Of a DNA stretch of 64,000 nucleotides, positions 36,763-56,515 are shown piece after piece. The notes under the pieces were generated by a model. The model searched no databases and was not told the origin of the DNA. It saw only the letters and a program-made list of their open reading frames with translations. The first letter of the stretch is position 1. Every line of letters starts with the position of its first letter. Where the stretch lies: contig CM055612.1 in assembly GCA_029379385.1 (NCBI GenBank), positions 6,200,001 through 6,264,000 on the forward strand, written 5' to 3'. A program made the translations under genes and the position numbers. The DNA comes from Quillaja saponaria (lineage: Eukaryota; Streptophyta; Magnoliopsida; Fabales; Quillajaceae).

Positions 36763-38004
36763 ATGGAAGAATCAGAGAAAAGAAGAGAAAGATTGAAAGC
36801 AATGAGCATGCAGGCTGATCTGGCCGATGTTTCTGGTAGTAATGAAGGTTCTGCTGTACCCGGTTGCCTCTCCAATCCATTAATTGAAACCTCAGCAACT
36901 ATGCCTTTGAGGGGTGAATCAGGTGCTACTCCAAGATTTGATTTTTATACTGATCCTATGTCAGCATTCTCTGCTAGCAAGAAAAGGGGCAATGTCAGTA
37001 ACCAGATTACACCTAATTGCTTTTCACCTCTAAATTTTTGTGGTTTTCCTATGCCACAGTTTACATCACCATACCCAGGTAGTTTTATCTTTCCAGTATC
37101 TATAACATAAAGCTGGTGCTGGTTTACTGGTCTGTTAATTCTTACTATTCTATGATGTCATTTATGTAAAGGTTTTTTTTTTTTTTTTTTTTGTCTTTTT
37201 GTTTAGATTTACAAAAAGAAGATTGATGTATAATGGTACATACTATATTCTAATTGGCTGTTATATGAGAATATTTGATGTGTTATGAGCGACTTGTGAT
37301 CACCTGAATTCTATTCTATGATTTCATTGTGATCAAGTTATATTTACCTCATTTTTTCCTCTCTAACTATTGTCTTAACTGAATATAACAGAATCAGTAA
37401 ATTCACTGATGACTCCTCCCAGTCAATTATACCAAGTACCTAATAGAATGGAGCCTGGAACTTATCCAGGGGTCCAGCTGGCTATAATGGTCAATATTAT
37501 CCTTCAAGTGGGGGTAGTTCCCCAAGTTTTGGATATGAACCATCAGGTAGCCCTATTACCAACACTGGACAAAGCGTGACTCACTGGCCCAGCCACACTC
37601 CAAACCATTTTTCAGAGCAGAGGAGCAGTCCTAGTCCCAGTCCAGGAAGAGGTAGAGGCGGCCGTTACAACAATGGTAGAGGCCCTGGTTTTGGTTGGAG
37701 TGGTAGAAGAGGACAAGGTTCTTGTGGTCGTCAATCTCCAGTGGACAGAATACATGTTCCAAAGCAGTTTTACCGGAAGTCCATGGTTGAAGACCCATGG
37801 AAATTTATGAAACCTGTTATGTGGAAGAGGATAAATGCTCCATCGAATACCCCAGAATCTTCCAAATCCTTGAGTTCAAAGTCATTTGGCACAAAAAAGG
37901 CAAAGGTTTCAGATGCTTCTGACAGGTCTAGTTCTCAACCAAGCCTTGCTGAGTATTTAGCTGCCTCATTCAATGAAGCTGTCAATGATGCATCAAATGG
38001 ATAA
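36763..38004 (+). CDS. SIC: SICKLE homologue, two coding exons, with a one-base frameshift in exon 2
   Basis: Coding exon 1 is 36763-37078 (starts MEESEKRRERLKAMSMQADL, then RFDFYTDPMSAFSASKKR); exon 2 is 37392-38004 and ends KKAKVSDASDRSS, AEYLAASFNEAV, TAA. A non-coding first exon ends near 36255 and its intron ends just before the ATG. Hallmarks of SICKLE (Arabidopsis At4g24500, a proline/serine-rich nuclear protein linked to microRNA biogenesis, splicing and lariat RNA turnover) are the N-terminal MEESEKRRERL, FDFYTDPM, a glycine/arginine-rich stretch (GRGRGGRYNNGRG) and SMVEDPWKFMKPVMWK. The expected length is about 309 residues, close to the family. The frame entering exon 2 changes at GGGG 37469-37472: the upstream frame would stop at TGA 37577-37579, while family-like sequence resumes in the next frame. 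Either one G was lost or the assembly is short by one base. Confidence 0.85.
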
Positions 38005-39632
38005 TCGTTGCAGGTGAAGAGCCTCTCGTAATGAATAAGTAGCGAATAAGGATTGCCAACTAGTGAATGAGTAGAGATTGAAACGAGCAGTGATAGTAGA
38101 TGTTCCATACATCTACCTTGGAAAATAAGTTTTTGGTTGGAGCATGTTAGTTTTTTATGGCGCGTAACATAACTTTTCAAGATAAATTATCTGGTGACGT
38201 AAAGCTGCGTAGCTACATTACTATGTAATGTTAGTGGTTAAATTTTTTTAAGCAACTAATCTTTTGAATAGGTGTATATGGCATGAGCGAGAGCTCATTA
38301 TACTTTGTTCCATCACAATTAATTGTTAGACAACCATCAACTTGGAAGTTGGAACGAATCAAGATTCTTGTACTAAAAATGTTAAACAGAAATCAAGATG
38401 CCTCAGATTTTTCATGCCTACCAAAATAGAGAATTTCTTTTCTGTTGTATTTCCCCTGTTCAAGATAACAAAATTGTCTTGCTCAAGAGAAACACAAGAT
38501 CTTTAGCCTGTTAACTCAGAATTTCACTACGTGAAATTTCCTATACAATATTTAATGCCATAACCTAGCGTAAAACCCATTTTTAAGAAGTGTTCTTTGC
38601 TCTTAACATATCTCCTCCATGAAGGTATGCATAAGCTGCCCTGCCAAGCTCGGTGGGTCATCAATCAATGCATCAACAAAAACACTAGCCACCCTTCTCT
38701 CCTGCATGGTGGCCTTAAGGCTGAACCAAGTGAGAAATTTAACTCTAAAAGTTTCTTTGATATGGCCTTTACGCTCTAACAATTTGACTGCTAGAATACT
38801 CATAATTACTCTCGTCCAATTGCTTTTTACAACCAAAACCCAGAAGTTTTCTCACTCCATTGGATTAATAAGGGGTAGAAGGAGCTGCTACAAGGTTTCT
38901 ATAAGCAAAATTTTCAACCAGATGAGGCTTGGACTGGAACCCTCCCAACTTTCTTTTGTTGATGTCATCCAACAACAAAAACTTTGCAGGCTGGTCTACA
39001 GAGAGTAAATTAATGTCACGGTTAGCAAATTTCACCTGACAATGATTATCAGCAATCATGTTGTCTTCTTCTCTATCCTGTTGATCTAAAGCTGTAACTG
39101 AGCACCCAGTTGGTAAATGTCTAGTGTGATTCTTATCAAGAGGAGTCAGAACTTGTGGCTTTCTTGGCTGTAATGTAACCCATTTAGCTTCTGAAATACC
39201 CAAAGTACGTGTCACGCTAAACAAAGAAACCTTGCAGAAATACTCAGTTGAAGGATGGAGGTTGTCTACTTTGATTCTCTTCGCTGGTCTCAATCTAATG
39301 AATGTAGGTTGTTCTGGATATTCCTTCACTGATTACATACGATGCCACAGCCTGCAACCGAAAAAGTTCTTTAACAGATGATCTTCATATTTGTGCAAAA
39401 CAACCACCGAGGTAGGGGAAGACTCCTCTAAATGTATTGAGCAAACTGTCAATGTAATATTCATTGAGAAACATCAGTGTAGGGGACAAAAGAAAAAGTT
39501 AAAATAAATAGATCACAAAATCATCATAGTTTGCCTCCATTTGCTGTGCCTCTTACTCTGATAAAAGTGTTTTTGGTAGAACTGAACTTGGAAGGAACAA
39601 ATATAAGAAGTTAACAGTGAACAAAGAATTGT

Positions 39633-39800
39633 ATACCAGCACGGGACATGATTACAATATAAATACGAATATGGGGCTACAACAAGTCTCGAAAATCTAG
39701 GATATGGAATCGAATCACTGTATAACAGTATGGGACTTGAGTAGAATATAAATACGAATATGGTGGATTACAACAATTCTTGAAAATCTAGAGTAAGGAT
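39633..39800. repeat. Tandem duplication inside a VEL pseudogene intron (period about 86 bp)
   Basis: GTATACCAGCACGGGACATG with AATATAAATACGAATATGG and TCGAAAATCTAG recurs about 86 bp later as GTATAACAGTATGGGACTTG, AATATAAATACGAATATGG and TTGAAAATCTAG. Confidence 0.7.
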
Positions 39801-42800
39801 AAGGAAGTGACACATTGAATGATTTTTTTTTTTTTTAAAAATTACTTAATAGGTGTATACTTGTAACTAAAATAGTATCAAGAAAGAAAATGGGTACGAG
39901 TCTCATGAGTCACAACATATATAAACATGCTCTTAGGGAAATGTGTTTACACCAACAAAGTATATTGACTTCAAATCATAGTCAAAATCTTAAAATTAGA
40001 AGAGAACTAAACTAAAATAACATCTAGATATTAAAATCAAAACCAAAAATCATCATCAACTCAGTCTATAACAATGAGATACGTAAAAAATTCAAGACTT
40101 GTGTTCATGATAGAACCCTGCTCTGTTTCCCAAAATGCAGGCTCAATGATGTCATTTCTATGATAAAACAAAAAATACCTGTGCAAGTGCAACATTATTG
40201 AGCAATACAATTAGTTATATGGTTTGACTAATCTACTACTACATGTTACTGGAAATTGTCATATGCAAATATGACGGTAGTAACAGAAATTGTCCAATAT
40301 TGGATGTCTGAATTAGCTAGAGCAGGTGTACTACAATTTAAAGAATTTGTGAAGTCTCCCACACCAATTTATTTTATCCTCATTTATCTTTAACAGTCAT
40401 TTCAGGTACAAAACTTCAAGCACTGAGCCTGCGCCTCCCGTCAATCGGTCAATGGCTGTAGCAACTTGTGTTCACTGCTCAGTGCTCACTAGTGTATTTA
40501 AATTTAATTAACATCAAAATCATATAAATTTCAATCTAAGGTTGCAGTTTAGGCACTCGATAATTGAGACAGAGAAAAAGGCTTACTTGGTACCTCTTTC
40601 TTTTCCAAACAATTAGGGTAAAAGTTAGAAAAAAAAGAATCAAAATAGTCCACTGCAGAAGCGCACAACTTCTGAACTCTGCATCACAGGAGAGCCTGTT
40701 GCGATGCCCCTTGCCATCACTGTGCATAACTGATCCAGAGGCCCCACTTCATATTTCAGTAATTTTACAGAAGTTTCCACAGTTTTCTGCACTTCCTTGT
40801 ATACCTCTGTTCCGGTCAGAATCCTGTGAGCCAAAGATATCCTTTGACACAGTGTATCCACTCTTCTGGCTTCCTTGGCTGCCAACAATTATTTTCTCCA
40901 TGTTCAGTGAAAACCAAAGTTGTCAAAGATCCATTCAGTAAATATGTCCCCAAATTGATTTAGTATTTTGGTTTCAGAAACTTGGATTCTTGTATAAAAT
41001 ATTTCCATATCAAGTGAACACATTTAACAGCGAGAAGGACTCATGTTTGATTTTCTTATTTAACTGATTTCTAGCAAAACTTTTATTTATAAATCATTCT
41101 AATACATATATTCCTTTTCTTGAGCAGGAACATGATAAAGCATAAAGTGATTTTTAGATGTTAGCTTAGGTTACTCAATTTCTCAACCTATTTCAGCAAG
41201 CTCAAGTTCATCTACAAAGTGAATGTTCACTTTTGGGATCTTGAAAGCACATGCAAATTGGATGTTCTATTCATATATTTTCGAAATAGGTACTCCAGAC
41301 TCAACAACTTAGTCATTGTCCTTGGACATGCCTATGCATCTGTGGACAAGTGTGGCTCCATAATTATGGTCCTTTAACATGTAGTTGGTTGCTCTACAAT
41401 TGAGTGTCCAATGAACTGCTTCAAACTACCGCAGGAAAAACAATACGGATGGCTCTAGCAGAAAGATTCCCTTTCACTCAAAGCCTTGGAGCGTGAAAGT
41501 ATGTCCATGCGGCATGCACGCATGTAACAGTTGACAAATAGTTGTTGGGGCACTGACATCTACTTGAAGCTAGCCAAAGCAAGAATAATATAGTATTCTG
41601 ACAGATTTATCTTTCCTTTTCACTCCTAGTGGGAGATATTTTTTGCCCTCTCTTCTACTTTGCTGCCCCCTCACCCCTGCACACTTTTATAAATTTAACT
41701 AAATAGAAAAACATAGTCAAGTATATTCAAACAGTTGGAAAGAGCATTTACACCACAATAAATGTCTCTAGCCTTGATGAAAAAGCTACTTACCTCATCA
41801 GTTCATTAATTTTACCACAAGAAACACAATAAAAGCTTCCCTCCAACTTTGTATGACAACCATTATTCAGAATGTCAGCCCTTCCATCTTTCATATATAG
41901 CACATTCCAAATGGCAAGACATTCCACATGACTCCTCCTCACTTGGAAGGTCGCAGCTACAAGTTAACCACAGACTAGAATCCTTGTTATCGTCCCAACG
42001 ATGACAGATACAGCAAGAACATCTATTGCAAAAAGCATCTCCTGGATTTAAAGTAGCTCTGCATACAACATTCTGACACAGTAAGGTTTTCACATTTTCT
42101 TCTGTACTATTTCCTGAGGGGAGATTATTTAGATCTTGAACTGGAGGTGCTATGTTCCTTTTCCTTTTTAACCCAAAATGGCTTTTGGTTGTAGAGGAGG
42201 TAAGGATTTTTCGGACATTGCTCCTCTTGGATTCCATAGAAACTAACTTCAGAAGACTTTCAATCATACGCGTTTTAGAATATCCTGCGTATTTCCTCTC
42301 TTTTTCCATTTCAGCACAGATGATTTCAAGAAGATCCCTGCGGGTAAAGGATCGAAGCATGTACGGGGCATCTCTTGACTGTCGGGCAATCTCATGTACT
42401 AGTTTTCTTTTCTGTTCCAAGTTCAACATGCTACTTTCTTCAGGATCGAGCACAAAGCCTACAGTCAAACATGAGATAATACATCAACAGCGAATAAATA
42501 AATACACTTCGTATCACTCATGAGAATGGTGAACCAGTAGGTTCCAGAAAAAGGTGACAGGCCAAGTCTTTCCTTCTCAGAGATAACTCCTCATAAAGAT
42601 TCATTTTTTATAATAAGTATAGTGCCACACACTTTTACGTCATTATTCAGGTGGTGGACAGAAAATGGTCACAGAATCAGATAATATCAACACAGAGACA
42701 ATGATTATTGATCTAGGAAAGGAAAAGAAAGCACAGCACTTGTGTTGATCAAACACCTTTAATTATTTACGTTTCAAATTATGATTCCACAAACTTTCAA

Positions 42801-42972
42801 GTATGCTGATAAATTTGGTGAGAACCATCTGACATACGAGAAGGATTCATCAGATGCCACCAAAATGACACCCATTTAACTTTTATATTTAACCAACCCT
42901 AAAGGAAGTCTAGAATACCAATTATAGAAGCAAAAGCTCTGATAGTTGATGAGCATAAACCCCAAGACACCA

Positions 42973-43000
42973 CCCCCCCCCCCCCCCCCCCCCCCCCCCC
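42973..43000. repeat. Uninterrupted run of 28 C inside the first VEL intron
   Basis: A pure C homopolymer (G on the coding strand of the VEL pseudogene). Such runs are rare in plant nuclear DNA and can form quadruplex or i-motif structures. The stated length may be affected by sequencing. Confidence 0.9.
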
Positions 43001-43429
43001 TCGTGGGAGCTAACAAGCATGCTAATTTTAGTAATGTATCCACTGAAGCTAAATTTTTTGTTTTGATGAGTAATAAACCTTCGAACCACAACTAAATGGG
43101 GGTAAAACAATTACATTTGTGGGAATTAAAATTTGATATCTAAGATATGATTAGAAAAAAGGGAAAAACTAAAATAAAAACACACCGTCTAACTAGGCCC
43201 AAAATAGTTCAATGTCTATGATAAGTGGAAAACAAAAAGAAACACCCAAAAGATCTACGGGATATGCAACGTACATTGTCAAGTAAACAACATCAAACAT
43301 GAGCAAAGTAGAAGAAGGAACAAAGTTTCGTTTCGACAAGTCCGGAAATGGAAACGATTCAAGAAATAATATGGAAACGGTATGAAAACGCTAATTTTTA
43401 AGGAAACACATAAAAACTTATAATAAAAC

Positions 43430-43830
43430 ATATATTATAATAATTGTAAGTATCTAATATGAATAATTTATTTTATAACTTATTCATATTTATTAATGTT
43501 CTAAGTTAATGAACATATATAAATAATTTATATCTATTGTTTTTTTTTCACTATTTTAAAAATTAAACTAATTTTCAAATAAAAACCTCATTGTTTGTGC
43601 TATCTATAAATAAATACTAATAATTGAAATTGTAAATAAATTAAATAATAGAAAAACAGATAATAAATACAATTAAAAAAAAAACTAATTAATTTATATT
43701 TACTGATGTTATAAGTTAATGATATAAAAATTATTTTCTAACTTATTCATATTTACTAATGTTATAAGTTAGTAAAAATATATAAATAATTTATATTTGT
43801 TGATTTTTTTTCTCTATTTCAAAAAATATT
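43430..43830. repeat. AT-rich duplicated segment in the VEL intron
   Basis: TTATTCATATTTATTAATGT followed by AAGTTAATG, ATATATAAATAATTTATAT and a poly(T) tract near 43475-43560 recurs near 43745-43820 (TTATTCATATTTACTAATGT, AAGTTAGT, ATATAAATAATTTATATT, poly(T)). A diverged tandem duplication of about 270 bp. Confidence 0.5.
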
Positions 43831-45863
43831 TTGATATATATATATAAATGAATTTATTATCAAAACAAGAAGAAGAAAAAAAAAGAGTAAAAAAAATGGA
43901 TTAACATGTTATATTAAACTACAATTATTATACAAAAGCCTAAAACAGATATATACATAGCTTAGCCCAATATTCTAATTACTTAAAGAGACAAAAAAAA
44001 AAAAAACCCAACTTAAACGGGACTCTTCTTTCTGCAACTATTTCCGCCTGCAATTCTCTCGTTCTTCAAGTCTTCAACTCTTCTATCTACACCAAAAGTC
44101 ATATTCTAGCGCAAGAGAATCAAGAGTGAGAGAAGAATAGAGCTTACATAATAGAAAAAAGAAAGAGATTGGATTGTTATCATCAACAAGACTAAAGAGT
44201 GAAGAGATCTACTCTCCCTGTCTCACATCATTTTCTTCAAACCTAGATGAGTTTTTTCTGCCTTGAATTATCCAATGCGTTTTTTTCTTCGAAGTTGTAT
44301 GCTTTTCTTTTGCTTTTGCTTTTTCTTCCCCTTTCGTACTTACAGACCGCACCAAAAATTGTACCCACATGTGTGTCGATCCGTTTCAGTTAGAAATGGT
44401 GGAATCGGCTTCGTTTCTGCCAAAACTAGATGCTTTTGTTTCTGTATATGTGATTTGTTTCCATATGTATGAAAACTGAATCGAATCGTCCGTTTCGAGC
44501 GAATCGATACGAATTTTCATTCCTTGAATAGGAGAACAAACGGGAACACAAAGCCAAAAGCAATGAACTTCAGCAATCCATAGACGTAATAAAAGTAGAT
44601 AATAAACGATACCTTTAATTGCAGAACGCTAAATTTACAAACCCGGTCAGGGAAAAAACATAAAAGGGTAAACTTACCTGTGAACTCTGAGGCAGTTTCT
44701 GTAAAACCCACCTCTGCTTTGCTCATTCTGCTCCCCAAAAAAAGAAAAAAAGACACTTCTGGGAAGGTTACAGAAAGAAAGAGAGAGAGATTGAGGCAAT
44801 ACTGGCATGTGACTATGTAAGCACTAAGTAATTAGTGAAAAAACAAAAATAGAATATATGCCATAAATGTATGATCAGGTAGAAATGAAATTCCGGTAAT
44901 TGTAATTCCAGAAAAGAAAAAATGTGACTTCTATTTTGTTTACTTTTCTTCTTTCATCTGCATGACATGGGGCTCACGCGCTAAGTACCTGCTCTCTCAT
45001 ACTATTGAAGATTGCGGCTTCAGTTTTCTCTGAGGTGAAAGCCGTTAGTATTGGTGACAAGAAGATTTCATTAGGAAAGCTCCAATGTCAATATCCTTAT
45101 TCTGATTACCTTTTCCTTGAGAATGGCTAAAACGTCCAATCCAATTTGTGTTGTCCTTTTACATATGTTTTTGTACTCATGCTATGTTTAACTTCACAGG
45201 CGCAACAGTTGACACTGAGAAGTCTAAGTTTTAAAGAATATAATATTTTCATTTCACGGAACAAAACGTGTTATACACAATTTCACTTTTATTTTTTTTA
45301 TTAAGTTCGTTAAGTCTTAAATTACATAAGAAAAATAATAATTATTTTTTTGCCATAAATTTCATCATTTCTAAAATTAATTTATTTTAAGATAAATTTT
45401 TTAAATATTTATCTGTGGTATATCAAGTGTCTACCAAATTGCTTAGCTATACTACATTCATAAATGCACTTAGTAATTAGAGAAATTAAAAGAATGGTGG
45501 AGCCGGGGAGGAGATTCATATTTCAAAGGTGGGATTAGGATGAATTGTAGGCTTTTTTTCTTACTTTTAAATATTTAAATATGATATCTTGTCAAATAAA
45601 AGCTGCGGAAGAGAGAATAATTTTTTTAGTAATGATATTACATATAATGATAAATTTATCATAATCAACATTTTAAAATCTGATTGATAAATTTTTAAAT
45701 GTTACTCTTTTTTTTTTATAAAAAACAACTTATTACAATCTTTCTCATTTATCCGGATTTGAGATTTTTCATTAATTTTTAGTAATATATGTTTAAAAAT
45801 TGAATGTATTGAAATTAATTAAATTTAAGAATTAACTAATACAATCGAAATTATTAAGACTAA

Positions 45864-46489
45864 GAGCCTGTTTGGTGTACGGATTGTAAGTTCGATAGTC
45901 AATTGAGAAGTCCAATTTGTGAATTAGAAGTGTTTGATTTTTCAAAACATTGCGATTGATAATTAGTTCAAATCGAAAAAATTACCCAAATTGTCAATAG
46001 TAATTGTGGATGAGCTTTTGGCTTTTCATAGTAGATGTGACACAAAAATTGTCTAATTTATCCTCTATCATTTTATATATTAACACTTCTCTCTAGCTTA
46101 ATTTTTTCTCAAAATTTTTATTTTATTAAAAAATTTAAATTATTTTATGTACTTGATTATATTATATAATATTGTTATTTAATATGATATTTATATAATT
46201 ATCATTGCAATACATTATTTAATATAATGTAACATGTATAAAATTATTTTATTACTAACTTAATACTATTAAAATATTAAAACAACTTATGTAATATTTA
46301 AACCAAATATCATAGTTATGAATGTCTTTAATAATGATTTTATATCTAAACTGATTTTTGTAATCTGTATACTAAACATATATTTGACTTATTCATAATA
46401 TATATACCAAACACATATTTAATTTATGAATTTATACAATTTGACTTATCACTAATCTAATTTTTATAATTTGTATATCAAACGGACCC
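45864..46489. mobile_element. TIR element (MITE-like, 626 bp) with TAA target duplication
   Basis: The left end GAGCCTGTTTGGTGTACGGA and the reverse complement of the right end (GGGTCCGTTTGATATACAAA) are imperfect terminal inverted repeats. Direct TAA triplets flank the element (45861-45863, 46490-46492). A 3-bp TWA duplication suggests the PIF/Harbinger superfamily. There is no transposase frame. Confidence 0.6.
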
Positions 46490-46492
46490 TAA

Positions 46493-48660
46493 ATTAGATT
46501 TTTCAAAAAAATTTAAGTGCTGAGAATAATATATTTTCTTTATTTATTAACAAAATACAATTATTTTATAAATAAAAGCAACTATGTATAGATTTGAAAA
46601 TATAAACAAAATTAGTGTAAGGGTACTCTTATTGCTGCAGTAAAAAATTCAAGCCCACAGCTTAATAATAATAAAAATTTATCTTATACCCGAAATAACC
46701 CTTTCATAATTTCACCTTTTTAGTTGGTAATGATGGGACCCACCCCTTCGACTCGTTGTTTATTTTGTATTTCTCTTTCCTCTTTATAGTCCATCTCCTC
46801 CCTATTCTCTCTCACTGACGTTTCACATCTTTGAATTTGGATAAAGGACATGAGGTCTTTGATTGTTAAATTAGGTGAAACAGAGACATGTATGTATCCA
46901 TCTCTGAACTTGATGTTGAAGCTCTTAGTTGCCTGGGAATTGAAATTCTTAGCTTCACTAGTGGTCACTCTGCAATTTTGAGCAGTAAAAGTATTCCACA
47001 ATTCTTAACCAACATCACCGTGTTAGAAATTACTCAAAAGACAACTTTTTCATTTCAATTGTGTTCGATTACAATTTTACTCACCACTCTTCAGTTTGCT
47101 GCACAACCAAATGAAATGTCAGAGCCATTGAGACCCGTACTTCCAACAAAATTGGGTATAAATAACAGAGGATTATAGCATTACAGGCTGAAAGTAACAA
47201 ACTTTACAAAGAAAAAGAAAAAACATAGTACTACTTTGTCAACCTTGAAGAATGATATGGAAGTGAAAATTTAGTCTTGATCCAATGGCTGACTGGATTT
47301 GGTACTTTAAACATTGAACATGGAACATTTTCTATTATCTTGGAAGGTGAAATTTCTCTTATACCCAATAATCTGATCATCTCCATTCTTGATTTCTTTG
47401 CAATCTTGACCTTTTCACTTTCCACAACAGACAACTAGTACTCTCTCTGTTCTTCACATCCTATTCTCCAACAAGTGAAAAAAATAGAAATCCTCTCTCA
47501 AAGACTTGTTGAATATCGCCATCACTCTTTCTCATAAACATGGTTAACTGGTGATGATGCCTCTGCAGTCTGTAGACTCTGGTAGGTAATTTCGATTTTT
47601 CTATGGGAAGCCTTTGCCTGGTTTAAGGATCTGGCTCCAATGTCTGGGAATCCGGGACCCTGTAAATAAAAGGAAGAAGATGATAATTATAACAAACAAA
47701 CAAAAATGATAAATTGACAAAAATCTAAGGAGGATATATTGGAAAAAAAATGTTCATTTTCATTAATAGACTGTTCTTAAAGAATTTGGCTACACAATAA
47801 GGTTACCTTTATTGTAATTTTTATCAAATATCATAAAGGCCCAAGTTTCCAATTAAGAAACTTTAAAAAAAAAATTATATTTGCTTTATTTATTAACAAA
47901 ATACAATTATTTTATAAATAAAAACAACTATGTATAGATTTTGAAAATATAAACAAGGTTAGTGTAATTTTTGTGAAATACCATAAGTTTTTTTTTTCTA
48001 TTAAGAAACCTATTTGTTTGGTTTAGTTTTTTTGACTTTTTTTGTATTTATATTTAATAAAGTGTAAGATAATTTTTTTTTTTTTTTGGCTATGAAAAAT
48101 AATTTTCCTTTTACCCAATTTAAGGGTTTATTTGAAAGTTTGAAGAGAGAGAAAAAGAGAGAAATAGAAATGAGGGTATAAGAAAAATGACACCTATTTT
48201 TTCTTATTTAAAAGTTTAAAAAAATTAAAAGGGAAGAAAATTAAAATATAAAATATATTTCTTTTTTTGAGAGATGAAAAAAATAAAGAAAAAAATATAT
48301 TATTAAATAATTTTATAATTACATACTTAAAATATTATATTAAATAAAAAAATAGAGGTGAATTAGTCCTAACATAAAATTATAATATATCTTTTTCTAT
48401 TTTTTAAATTCTTTTAATTTGAAAAATTGTAGAGGATTTAGGAGGTCATGTATCTCCATTCTCCTCACAAAACGTTAAGAAAAGGTGTCACAAAGAGTAT
48501 CTTTTCAGATCAGATTATTGCCAAAAGCAACTCTTTTTGAGTTTGACAGCTTGTTTAATTTGCTGAACTTGTCAACGCCCAGAGAAGGGGAACCAAAATA
48601 AAAGAAACCGGCCTAAATTTCTGGTCAAGCTCTAGTGGATCCCCTTCAGAGTTCAGACAA
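46493..48660. other. Intergenic region before the P450 reductase gene
   Basis: AT-rich. Short open frames near 46720-47180 and 47231-47434 match nothing I know. A possible minus-strand terminal exon at 47522-47659 is reported as a finding. No gene is called with confidence. Confidence 0.5.
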
Positions 48661-48872
48661 TACATTACCAGTTTCGCTCGTCTCCTTTCCCGTCTCTGGT
48701 CCACATATTACCGTCTTCTAGGGCTTGCCCGAGCTCTCTCTCATTGCTTGTGCAAGAGAGAGAGAGACAGAAAGTGAAGGGATATTAGGGAGAGAACGAA
48801 TCACCGGACAAGAGAGTTCGAACTCAATCTGATACGAAGTTTTGAGCTTGAATCCCGGTTAAATTAAGCGCG
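48660..48872 (+). promoter_or_regulatory. 5' leader of the P450 reductase gene
   Basis: CT-rich sequence followed by a GAGAGAGAGAGACAGAAAG tract just upstream of the coding start at 48873, typical of plant 5' UTRs. No upstream ATG competes strongly with the start codon. Confidence 0.4.

Positions 48873-56515
<7,643 letters not shown>

Larger units (their letters stand above)
38603..44726 (-). pseudogene. VEL/VIN3-like (VIL) polycomb accessory gene, decayed
   Basis: Recognisable exons on the minus strand: 44678-44726 (starts MSKAEVGFTETASEF), 41794-42458 (FVLDPEESSM, then the PHD region LLCQNVVCRATLNPGDAFC, CSCCICHRWDD, CGMSCHLECA), about 40640-40905 (AKEARRVDTLCQRISLAHRI, YEVGPLDQLCTVMARGI) and 38603-39445 (FNIII: LEESSPTSVVVL, YEDHLLKNFFGCRLWHRM, DNLHPSTEYFCKVSLFS; C-terminal VEL domain: [34 protein letters not shown]). 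This is the full VIN3/VRN5/VEL1 order; such proteins recruit PRC2 in flowering-time silencing. Breaks: a frame change after the PHD finger (about 41892-41900); TAA at 40889-40891; a frame break near 40648; TAA at 39333-39335; TAA at 38865-38867; a frame break near 38785. The promoter and first exons look intact, so a truncated N-terminal product is possible. Confidence 0.85.

Noticed and set aside
46720..47178. Overlapping open frames on both strands
   Set aside because: No family resemblance, no splice context and similar length on both strands; probably chance.
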